Source of the DNA: CAYSHJ01 sp964589725
GTDB lineage: Bacteria > Planctomycetota > Planctomycetia > Planctomycetales > Planctomycetaceae
Assembly: GCA_964589725.1 (NCBI GenBank)
Contig: CAZPUJ010000512.1
Location: 1 to 5,209 of the forward strand
DNA length: 5,209 nucleotides
Reading direction: 5' to 3'
Position numbers and translations under genes: made by a program. The notes beneath the pieces were generated by a model, which ran no database searches, was not told the origin of the DNA, and was given only the letters and a program-made list of their open reading frames with translations. Within the stretch, counting starts at the first letter, position 1. Every line of letters begins with the position of its first letter. Shown piece by piece: positions 1 through 5,209 of this stretch.

Positions 1-120
1 AGCAGGGTGGCGAGAAGCAGGGTGGCGAGAAGCAGGGTGGCGAGAAGCAGGGTGGCGAGAAGCAGGGTGGCGAGAAGCAGGGTGGCGAGAAGCAGGGTGG
101 CGAGAAGCAGGGTAGCGAGA
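1..120 (+). repeat. Tandem 15-bp repeat, 8 units, coding for QGGEK
   Basis: The unit AGCAGGGTGGCGAGA occurs eight times head to tail. The first seven copies are identical at every base. The eighth (106-120) has one change, G to A at 114, turning GGC (Gly) into AGC (Ser). The unit is a multiple of three, so copy number can change without shifting the frame. The array touches the window edge and may be longer. Lack of synonymous variation indicates recent expansion by slippage or unequal recombination. Confidence 0.95.
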
Positions 121-701
121 AGAAAGGCGGACCATCCAAATCCGGCTCAAAAGGGGGGAAGGGGACTGGTGGTACGGGGACCCCATCGCCGGGTGCGGGT
201 TCCACCAGCAGTGGCGAAGGGCTGCCGACCGACAAGGACGCTGTGCCGTTTCGTAACGGCAATGGACAGCAGAGCGAAGGGACTTCTTCCGACGGCTCGC
301 CCGAAGAGGCCAATCCCGAATTCACTAAAGAGGCCGCAAACCTAGTGCTTAAGCGGCTCAAGAACGAACTCGACCGCGGCGAGGTTGATCAAGAGTTGCT
401 CGATGAACTGGGCTGGACCCCCGAACAAATGAAGAAGTTCGTCGAACGCATGCAGCAACAACTTCACGCGTCCGAGGATGATCACACTCCCTCCGCAGAG
501 GCCAAGCGACGTCAGTTCGAGGAAATGCTGCGGAACTTGAATCTCACGTCGAAGACTCAGCGCCGCGACGACACGAATCAAGACAAACAATCCGGCGAAG
601 CGGTCGGACCCGCCCGCCGCCCGCCGCCCGCCGAGTACAAAGAATGGTTCGAGTCGTACACCAAGAGCCTGTCGAAGAAGCAGGCGGCGGAGAAGAAATA
701 A
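1..701 (+). CDS. C-terminal part of a large repeat-containing protein, planctomycete-type (5' end outside window)
   Basis: The reading frame with codons from base 3 is open to the left edge and ends at TAA 699-701, giving 232 visible residues; the real start is upstream, and an internal GTG at 243 should not be taken as the start. Visible order: eight QGGEK pentapeptides (residues 1-40, the last QGSEK), a Gly/Ser/Lys/Pro/Thr-rich linker (41-80), then a charged, probably helical part (about 100-182) with LLDELGWTPEQMKKFVERM at 132-150 and FEEMLRNLNL at 172-181, and a tail with PPPAEYKEWFESYTKSLSK at 207-225. There is no membrane segment or cysteine in the visible part. From memory, the helix-GWT-helix, F-x-E-M-L-R and PPxEY...YTKSLSK series resembles the end of very large planctomycete proteins of unknown function, some annotated DUF4175-like or 'circumsporozoite protein'. 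That link is recollection, not a search result. Function unknown. It converges with the esterase gene. Confidence 0.75.
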   Translation, partial: QGGEKQGGEKQGGEKQGGEKQGGEKQGGEKQGGEKQGSEKKGGPSKSGSKGGKGTGGTGTPSPGAGSTSSGEGLPTDKDAVPFRNGNGQQSEGTSSDGSPEEANPEFTKEAANLVLKRLKNELDRGEVDQELLDELGWTPEQMKKFVERMQQQLHASEDDHTPSAEAKRRQFEEMLRNLNLTSKTQRRDDTNQDKQSGEAVGPARRPPPAEYKEWFESYTKSLSKKQAAEKK

Positions 702-705
702 ACCT

Positions 706-733
706 GGAGTGCGGCGGCTTGACGCCGCCCTCC
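706..733 (+). repeat. REP-like hairpin, left copy
   Basis: GGAG (706-709) pairs with CTCC (730-733), and GGCGGC (713-718) pairs with GCCGCC (724-729) around the loop TTGAC. A three-base bulge (710-712) lies on the 5' side. It sits immediately downstream of the stop at 699-701, so it could protect or end that transcript, though no poly-T run follows. Confidence 0.7.
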
Positions 734-852
734 ATTCATTCAGGGGAAACCGTTTTGAAGTTGAAAACATGCAGTCCTGGCAAGAGTCAATGAAACAGTG
801 ATCTCACCCTCGCGTTGCCAGGCTTCCCGAGCATTGTTTCTCGCGACCGAAG

Positions 853-880
853 GGAGGGCGACGTCAAGCCGCCGCTCTCC
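853..880 (-). repeat. REP-like hairpin, right copy in opposite orientation
   Basis: GGAG (853-856) pairs with CTCC (877-880), and GGCGAC (857-862) pairs with GCCGCC (868-873) with one A-C mismatch around the loop GTCAA. The three-base bulge (874-876) is on the other side, as expected for an inverted copy of the 706-733 hairpin. It lies just past the esterase stop codon on the - strand. Confidence 0.65.
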
Positions 881-887
881 AGGGTGG

Positions 888-2315
888 CTACCGCGACGTG
901 CGGAACGGCGAGGCGGGGAGACCTTCGGCGTTCATCAAGTTCGGCTCGGCGAGCTGATCCCAGCCGAAGCGCACGGCGGCGGGGTCGGTGATCTTTTCGC
1001 TCGAAACGACCACGGCATTGCCCTCAATCTCGGCCTTGGCTTCGACGAAGTCACCTTCTTTGCCAGCGATCGTGAACCATGCGAGCGGTTTGCCGTCGCG
1101 CGACTTGAGGCCGCCACCGTGATCGAACTCGATGCGGACCTTGTTGCCATCGACTTTCATCGACTTGTACAGCGGGCCGGAATACACGAGATCGGACTTG
1201 CCGTAGGTCTTGGCCAACGCCCACAGTGCCAGTCGCTTGCCGACGTCTTGTTTGTTCGTCGGGTGGATGTCGCTCAGGTTCGTGATGTCGGTGGTCACCG
1301 CCATGCCGGTGTTCTTCATCGCCAGCACTTTGGTCTGAGCCTCCCAAATCTGTGGCAGCAGAAACTGCGGATCGCTCGGCCCGTATCGGTACGGCGCAAG
1401 CTGCACGTACAAGAACGGAAAGTCCCCCTGCCCCCAGACGCTCCGCCAGCCGTTGATCAGCGCGTGCATTCTCTGTTCATAGGCCACACCCTGACCGCGG
1501 TTCGATTCCCCTTGATACCAGATCGCTCCGCGGATGCCGAACGGCACCAGCGGGTGGACCATGCCGTTGTAGAGATGTGTCGGTGCGCCGTGATTCGGTT
1601 TCGCATCGCCCGGATTCTCCTGCTGAACCTTTGCCGCTTGGCTGATTCCCTTCAGCGACTCCACGGAATCGAAGCCGGCGATTGGCGTCCACGGCTCGAT
1701 GGCCGTGCCGCCCCACGAGGTGTTGATCAGCCCGACCGGGACGTTCAACTCTTTGTGGAGATGCCGCCCGAAGAAGTACGCGACTGCGGAGAAATTGCCG
1801 ATCGTGGCGGGCGAGCATTCGGACCATTCGCGGTCGAGCACCACTTCGGCCGCCGGTGTCACCGCCGGAGTCTTCCGGACGTGAAACAGCCGGATGTTTG
1901 GATACTTGGCCGCCTCGATTTCTTGCTGTGGATTGAGCGAGGCCGCGACCGACCACTCCATATTCGATTGCCCCGACGCAACCCACACCTCGCCGATCAG
2001 CACGTTGGTCAGCTTGATTTCGTTCTTGCCTTTGACGACGACCTCATACGGACCGCCGGCAGGCATCTCCTTCAGCTTGACCGACCATTTGCCGTCCGCT
2101 CCGGCTTTGGCGGACGCTGTGTTGTCTCCAACCGAGACGGTGACTTCCTCGCCGGGCTCCGCGGTCCCCCAAATCGGCAGGGGAGCTTTTTGCTGCAAGA
2201 CCATGTTACTGCCGATGACCTTTGGCAGTTTGACGTCGGCTCGCACCGGACCGGCGACCATGAAAATGCTGAATCCTAAACAGACCACGCGCAGCCATGA
2301 ATTGAATTGTCTCAC
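888..2315 (-). CDS. Secreted sialate O-acetylesterase (SASA / SGNH-hydrolase family)
   Basis: Predicted to remove O-acetyl groups from sialic acids or related acetylated sugars outside the cytoplasm. The 475-aa product starts at GTG 2315-2313 behind AGGAGG; the frame stays open to an ATG-type start at 2426, but that extension has no signal-like sequence and runs through the intergenic element. Residues 1-26 are a Sec signal peptide: Arg near the start, hydrophobic core about 8-22, likely cut after PVRA. An N-terminal beta domain (about 27-108, with GSNMVLQQ at 35-42) leads to GQSNME (115-120, nucleophile Ser117), NTSWGGT (198-204), WYQGESN (266-272) and DIHP (349-352, likely catalytic Asp349 and His351). 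A beta-rich end (about 385-475) finishes in GLPASPFR, usual for the family, so the gene is full length with key residues intact. Substrate is inferred from family; xylan or other polysaccharide acetyl esters are possible. Stop is TAG 890-888. Confidence 0.93.
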   Translation of the reverse strand: MRQFNSWLRVVCLGFSIFMVAGPVRADVKLPKVIGSNMVLQQKAPLPIWGTAEPGEEVTVSVGDNTASAKAGADGKWSVKLKEMPAGGPYEVVVKGKNEIKLTNVLIGEVWVASGQSNMEWSVAASLNPQQEIEAAKYPNIRLFHVRKTPAVTPAAEVVLDREWSECSPATIGNFSAVAYFFGRHLHKELNVPVGLINTSWGGTAIEPWTPIAGFDSVESLKGISQAAKVQQENPGDAKPNHGAPTHLYNGMVHPLVPFGIRGAIWYQGESNRGQGVAYEQRMHALINGWRSVWGQGDFPFLYVQLAPYRYGPSDPQFLLPQIWEAQTKVLAMKNTGMAVTTDITNLSDIHPTNKQDVGKRLALWALAKTYGKSDLVYSGPLYKSMKVDGNKVRIEFDHGGGLKSRDGKPLAWFTIAGKEGDFVEAKAEIEGNAVVVSSEKITDPAAVRFGWDQLAEPNLMNAEGLPASPFRTSR

Positions 2316-2322
2316 GATGTTT

Positions 2323-2328
2323 CCTCCT
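2323..2328 (-). promoter_or_regulatory. Ribosome binding site deciding the esterase start
   Basis: On the - strand AGGAGG occupies 2328-2323, seven bases before the GTG at 2315-2313. It is a full match to the anti-Shine-Dalgarno core at good spacing and places the signal peptide exactly at the N-terminus, so it selects GTG over the start at 2426. Confidence 0.85.
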
Positions 2329-2343
2329 GGGAGATGACTGTTC

Positions 2344-2361
2344 GCCGCCGGCATCGGCGGC
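2344..2361 (-). other. GC-rich hairpin in the putative esterase leader
   Basis: GCCGCC (2344-2349) and GGCGGC (2356-2361) form a perfect 6-bp stem with a 6-base loop. If transcription starts near 2369, the stem lies in the 5' leader and ends about 15 bases before the ribosome binding site. Such a short GC stem is common in GC-rich DNA, so a regulatory role is only a possibility. Confidence 0.35.
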
Positions 2362-2375
2362 CCATTGAGCGGACA

Positions 2376-2404
2376 TTCGTAAGAGAGCCGAGGCGACACG
2401 TCAA
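2376..2404 (-). promoter_or_regulatory. Candidate sigma-70-type promoter for the esterase
   Basis: On the - strand TTGACG (2404-2399) matches five of six bases of the -35 consensus. It is followed after exactly 17 bp by TACGAA (2381-2376), which matches only three of six of the -10 consensus. The implied start near 2369 gives a leader of about 54 bases. It lies between the fold-back element and the gene, where a promoter would be expected. The weak -10 keeps confidence low. Confidence 0.35.
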
Positions 2405-2412
2405 CTCGCGCG

Positions 2413-2423
2413 GAGGCGAATGA
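2413..2423 (+). repeat. 11-bp direct repeat, left copy (possible target-site duplication)
   Basis: GAGGCGAATGA here is identical to 2568-2578. The pair brackets the inverted ends of the element at 2424-2567, the arrangement left by a transposition event. Confidence 0.7.
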
Positions 2424-2567
2424 CACGGCTGGCTAATTCTTCAATCTGCGTCCTGGCTGAAATACAAGCCCGAAGCGCAAGCGAGAGATTTCCGCGCATT
2501 TCCCTCGCTTGCGCTTCCGGCTTGTATGACTGCACAGACAATGCAACCGGGCCAATTAGCCGGCCAT
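2424..2567. mobile_element. MITE-like fold-back element, about 144 bp, non-coding
   Basis: The outer ends are inverted: ACGGCTGGCTAATT (2425-2438) and the reverse complement of 2554-2567 match at 12 of 14 positions. The 11-bp sequence GAGGCGAATGA lies directly outside both ends (2413-2423 and 2568-2578; one unpaired base, 2424, on the left). A 24-bp near-perfect palindrome sits almost exactly at the centre. There is no transposase or credible open frame, so it would need an enzyme supplied elsewhere. Inverted ends, a flanking direct repeat and small size together fit a miniature inverted-repeat element; I cannot name a family. It lies between the AsmA-like gene and the esterase promoter, both transcribed on the - strand. 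Confidence 0.6.
2462..2527. repeat. 24-bp near-perfect inverted repeat with 18-base loop; possible terminator for the AsmA-like gene
   Basis: Arms 2462-2485 and 2504-2527 pair at 23 of 24 positions. The loop and its edge hold two direct copies of ATTTCC (2488-2493 and 2498-2503). Read on the - strand, the hairpin lies about 90 bases after the AsmA-like stop and is followed by TTTCAG, so it could end or stabilise that transcript; the T-tract is too short for a textbook terminator. From memory, the sequence around GAAGCGCAAGCGAG is a dispersed motif in planctomycete intergenic regions; this was not searched. Confidence 0.8.
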
Positions 2568-2578
2568 GAGGCGAATGA
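2568..2578 (+). repeat. 11-bp direct repeat, right copy (possible target-site duplication)
   Basis: This is an identical second copy of GAGGCGAATGA, beginning at the base after the right inverted end of the 2424-2567 element. Confidence 0.7.
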
Positions 2579-2618
2579 AGCACCGGCTTGGGCCGACTGA
2601 CGCCGCGATGCCCGCCAG

Positions 2619-5209
2619 TCAATTCCGCATCAGGCCGCGAGGCCGCAGGCCCTGACCAATCGGCAGCAGCGGTTGCGGCAGAATCCCCAAGAAGTTTTTG
2701 AGAGCAGGCTCCAAGAGCGGCACGGCTTCGATTTTTGTCTCTGGCTGACTGAGTTTTCCGCGAACTTTGATGCCGACCCAGCCTTTGGTCGCTTCGCCCA
2801 AGATCTCGTGAACGATCGGGATCGGCACTTGGTTGCGAGGCAGCATCGAATAGAAGTTCAAATTGACGCTGCTGTCGAATCCGACCGAACCACGGCCGCG
2901 AAAGCTGACCGAGTCACCTTCCAGGAAGATGCGGTCGAAGTTGAACCGGGTGTCTTTAATATTGAAGTCAAACATCGCATAGCTGAACGTGCTTTCTTCG
3001 GGCTCGGAGAGGCTGAGGCTGCGATACATCTGCAACACGACAGGCAGATTGAGCAGTGCTGCGGGGCTGATCTGGATCTGTCCATTACCGGTGACGTCTT
3101 GCGGTGACGAGCCTTTGCCGCGGAGGTTGATCCGACCGTTGGTAATCCCGCGCAGGTTGCGTTGCTTGGGCGCGTGCAAGGCGGCGAAGCGTTCCAGTCG
3201 GGCGTTTTGCAGGTTGATCAGCACTTGGTATTCGGGCTGTTCCGTGAGTGTCGCCGCACCATCGAGCAAGACCACGCCGTCGAATAATTTGGCAGTCAGC
3301 CGTTCGCTGGGTTTGAGCGACTCCGGCGGCCGAGTTCGCTGCGTGTCGCCCGCTCCAAACATCAGCACGCCATCCTTCACGCGGAATGGGCCGCGAATGT
3401 CATCGAGCACATAATCGAGAATGCGAGCTGATTTCAGGTCGACGAGTCCGCTCATCTTAGCTCGCTCGCCGTCCCAGTCGCCTTTTGCCCGGACGCGGCC
3501 ATGCAAGTCTTTGAAATCCAATCCCGTGTGAATCGTTCCGCCAGAGAAAAACGTGTCCAAGTCCCACGCGGCGGTGATCGGATCGTTGGGGTCTGGCGTC
3601 CCACGCAATTCCATCACTCCGTCCATCCGTAGCGTTTGATTCGGATCAAACAGGCCGAAGACTTGTCGCAGCCCGGGCAAAGCTGCCAGCGACTTGAGAA
3701 ACTCGTCGTTCGGTGTGAGATTTTCGATCGTGAACTTCTCGAGGTGAACTCGCCAGTCGCCGTTCGGTTCCATCTTTTGATAGCCCGAAACGGAAGTCGT
3801 CATCTCAGCGTGCCGTCCCTCCAATGACTGCACCGAGAGTTTCTGCAAACCGTCCTTGTCCAGGCCATAGGCAAAGCTGGCTTGCACGTCGTCAAGCCGA
3901 TACGGCAGCGTCTTGAGCGTCAAGCTGCCATTCGACAGCGCGACGCGCGGCATGCGAATGTCCGCCGACCGATCCGTCAGCCAGTGGATGTCGGTGACGA
4001 CGTCGAGCATGCCGGTCAGAGAGAACTCGCGCCACACCCGCTTCAAACTCGCGGGCACCGCTCGGAACAACGATTCGTCCAGCGGAGCTTGTTGAGTGAT
4101 GACTTTCAGCTTCAGCTCACCGACGTCTTTCAGCTTGGCATACGAGCCATCGGCAGTGAGTACCGCCGTACCGTGCCGGCCAGTCAGCTCGTGAAATTCC
4201 CAGTAGTTGCCGGTCGCCGACAAGCGGCCGGTCAAGTTGTCGACGCCGTACGGAAACGCTTCGTAGTCGATCGAACCATCACGCAGCAGGGCCGTGATGC
4301 GCGGCACAATCGGCTCCCTGGGAGCCTTCGTCAGTCGCACCTTGCCGTCCATCACGCCCGTCAACTGCATCTTGCGAATCGCCGCTTGCAATTCCGGTTT
4401 GCAGGCTCGCAGAAACGTTTCGTCCAGAGGCAAATCGTTACACTCCACATCGAGAATCATGGTGGAGTTTGGTCCCGGCTGCGAGACGATCCCTTTGAGC
4501 GTGATCGGCCGACCGCTCGCCGTGCCTTGCATGTCGATGATCAAGTCGCGGCCTTGCTGCTCGATCGTGCCGTTCGCGTTTTCGATCGGATACGGAAACG
4601 AGTCGTGAGCGACCGAGCAATCCTTGGCCGTGACGATCAAACCCTCCGGCCGCCAACGGCCTTCCTGGTCATGTAGGATGAAGCAGTGCAGATCGAGGTC
4701 GCCCGTCGGATGATGAGCGTCGTAGATGCGGCCGAAGCCGATCGACAACCGGCTACGCAAGCGGGCATCGCAAAGCATGTTCGAGATCTGCACTTCAAAC
4801 TTGCCGGGGTATCCGGCGTCGCGGCCTTTCAGCGCTCCGTCGATCAACACTTTCGTCGTGCCGTCGTGTGCGGTCAGCTTCGTCACCTTGAAACTGTCGT
4901 TGTCGACGTACAACTCGCCGCGAAGGTTCTGCAACGGGAACGGCAGAATCGGATTCGTGATCTCGCCGTTCTTCACGCCCATCCAGACATGAAAGAGGGG
5001 CGTCTGACCAGCCTCGGGACGCGACACGCAAAAGCCGACGTTGGCGGTCGCTCGCAGTCCCAAGATCGAATCCGCCGAGCCGATACGGCCGGATGCGTTT
5101 GGATCATTCGCCGCATTAGGTAACGACACAGAAAACGGCAGGCCGCTTTGCGGATCGGCGGGCCGTGACAACAGCTCCGCCAACTTCGCTTCCCAGTCTT
5201 CCAATTTGG
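2619..5209 (-). CDS. AsmA/TamB-like envelope protein, C-terminal part (5' end outside window)
   Basis: The frame enters at the right edge and ends at TGA 2621-2619, giving about 862 visible residues. A TTG at 5204 is not a credible start, because the frame runs on through it and no ribosome site is visible; the N-terminus, where such proteins carry a membrane anchor, is missing. The visible part is beta-rich, with a recurring cassette of the type GSI....FPYxxxNLxGxL at about residues 87, 203, 317, 433 and, more weakly, 597, counting from that TTG. Between cassettes come helical links such as PLDETFLRA (259-267) and PLDESLFRA (374-382). The region around 684-830 (GNGQIQISPAALLNLPVV at 706-723) resembles the AsmA C-terminal domain. 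Family members form long hydrophobic grooves bridging inner and outer membranes and serve phospholipid transport or outer-membrane assembly; that role here is inferred. No paralogue name (TamB, YhdP, YdbH) can be assigned. Confidence 0.75.
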   Translation of the reverse strand, partial: KLEDWEAKLAELLSRPADPQSGLPFSVSLPNAANDPNASGRIGSADSILGLRATANVGFCVSRPEAGQTPLFHVWMGVKNGEITNPILPFPLQNLRGELYVDNDSFKVTKLTAHDGTTKVLIDGALKGRDAGYPGKFEVQISNMLCDARLRSRLSIGFGRIYDAHHPTGDLDLHCFILHDQEGRWRPEGLIVTAKDCSVAHDSFPYPIENANGTIEQQGRDLIIDMQGTASGRPITLKGIVSQPGPNSTMILDVECNDLPLDETFLRACKPELQAAIRKMQLTGVMDGKVRLTKAPREPIVPRITALLRDGSIDYEAFPYGVDNLTGRLSATGNYWEFHELTGRHGTAVLTADGSYAKLKDVGELKLKVITQQAPLDESLFRAVPASLKRVWREFSLTGMLDVVTDIHWLTDRSADIRMPRVALSNGSLTLKTLPYRLDDVQASFAYGLDKDGLQKLSVQSLEGRHAEMTTSVSGYQKMEPNGDWRVHLEKFTIENLTPNDEFLKSLAALPGLRQVFGLFDPNQTLRMDGVMELRGTPDPNDPITAAWDLDTFFSGGTIHTGLDFKDLHGRVRAKGDWDGERAKMSGLVDLKSARILDYVLDDIRGPFRVKDGVLMFGAGDTQRTRPPESLKPSERLTAKLFDGVVLLDGAATLTEQPEYQVLINLQNARLERFAALHAPKQRNLRGITNGRINLRGKGSSPQDVTGNGQIQISPAALLNLPVVLQMYRSLSLSEPEESTFSYAMFDFNIKDTRFNFDRIFLEGDSVSFRGRGSVGFDSSVNLNFYSMLPRNQVPIPIVHEILGEATKGWVGIKVRGKLSQPETKIEAVPLLEPALKNFLGILPQPLLPIGQGLRPRGLMRN

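Larger units (their letters stand above)
703..883. repeat. REP-doublet-like inverted repeat (REPIN/BIME-like) between convergent genes
   Basis: Arms 703-737 and 849-883 are reverse complements at 32 of 35 positions; the innermost 31 bp next to the genes (703-733 / 853-883) match at 29 of 31. The spacer is 111 bp. The left arm begins one base after the stop codon of the upstream gene, and the right arm ends four bases past the esterase stop on the opposite strand, so the unit fills the convergent gap. Each arm also folds on itself with a three-base bulge, the usual plan of bacterial REP sequences, and the two are in opposite orientation as in REPINs. No open frame of interest and no clear flanking duplication are present. 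A role as a two-way transcription end or mRNA stabiliser is inference; no T-tract follows either hairpin. Confidence 0.75.

Noticed and set aside
1..120. CRISPR array
   Set aside because: The repeats are contiguous 15-bp units with no spacers and lie in frame within a coding region.
7..345. Open frame on + reading the 15-bp array as SRVAR repeats
   Set aside because: A 15-bp repeat stays open in several frames. Only the QGGEK frame continues into a conserved-looking charged tail and the stop at 701; the SRVAR frame ends soon after the repeats.
798..2279. Open frame of 493 codons on the + strand
   Set aside because: It lies entirely antisense to the sialate O-acetylesterase, whose catalytic motifs, signal peptide and ribosome site are clear. 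Its translation is Arg/Pro/His-rich with no family resemblance, the usual product of the complementary strand of a GC-rich gene.
2316..2426. N-terminal extension of the esterase to a start at 2426
   Set aside because: The extra 37 residues show no signal-like character. AGGAGG seven bases before GTG 2315, followed immediately by a textbook signal peptide, decides for the shorter form.
2401..2622. Short - strand open frame starting at TTG overlapping the AsmA-like stop codon
   Set aside because: It has no ribosome binding site and is mostly made of the fold-back element and its palindrome. The start-stop overlap is most simply accidental.
3882..4676. Open frame of 264 codons on the + strand
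   Set aside because: It is antisense to the AsmA-like gene, with His/Arg/Val-rich translation and no recognisable motif or ribosome site.
1..5209. A novel defence, toxin or biosynthetic system
   Set aside because: The three protein genes are explained as a repeat-linker protein tail, a sialate O-acetylesterase and an AsmA-like protein. No enzyme set, nuclease, transposase or toxin-antitoxin pair is visible, so no new system can be supported beyond the small repeat elements.

Overview
The window looks like planctomycete chromosome. It has high GC with G/C-rich third codon positions. It carries a secreted sialate O-acetylesterase of the kind abundant in Planctomycetes, a very long AsmA/TamB-like envelope protein, and a protein tail resembling one I recall from large, poorly characterised planctomycete proteins. 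The taxonomic call is inference from gene content; there is no rRNA or marker gene to confirm it.

Layout: (1) bases 1-701, + strand: the 3' end of a gene whose start lies outside the window. It opens with eight tandem 15-bp units encoding QGGEK, then a Gly/Ser linker, then a charged helical tail. (2) 702-887: a 186-bp gap between convergent genes, filled almost completely by a 35-bp inverted repeat (703-737 / 849-883, 32 of 35 matching). Each arm is itself a bulged hairpin, so the unit resembles a REP doublet (REPIN/BIME). (3) 888-2315, - strand: a complete secreted sialate O-acetylesterase of 475 aa, starting at GTG behind an AGGAGG ribosome binding site. (4) 2316-2618: 303 bp without a gene. 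Next to the esterase lie a candidate promoter and a leader hairpin. Beyond them is a roughly 144-bp fold-back element with inverted ends, a 24-bp near-perfect internal palindrome and an 11-bp flanking direct repeat like a target-site duplication. (5) 2619-5209, - strand: the C-terminal 860 or so residues of an AsmA-like protein built from repeating units of about 115 aa, truncated at the right edge.

The esterase and the AsmA-like gene run in the same direction. The long hairpin element and the candidate promoter between them argue for separate transcription. No shared pathway is evident: one gene is a secreted carbohydrate-deacetylating enzyme, the other a probable envelope lipid-transfer or outer-membrane biogenesis protein. 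I see no defence system, CRISPR array, tRNA, rRNA or transposase gene. The most notable material is the small non-coding repeat elements in the two intergenic gaps.
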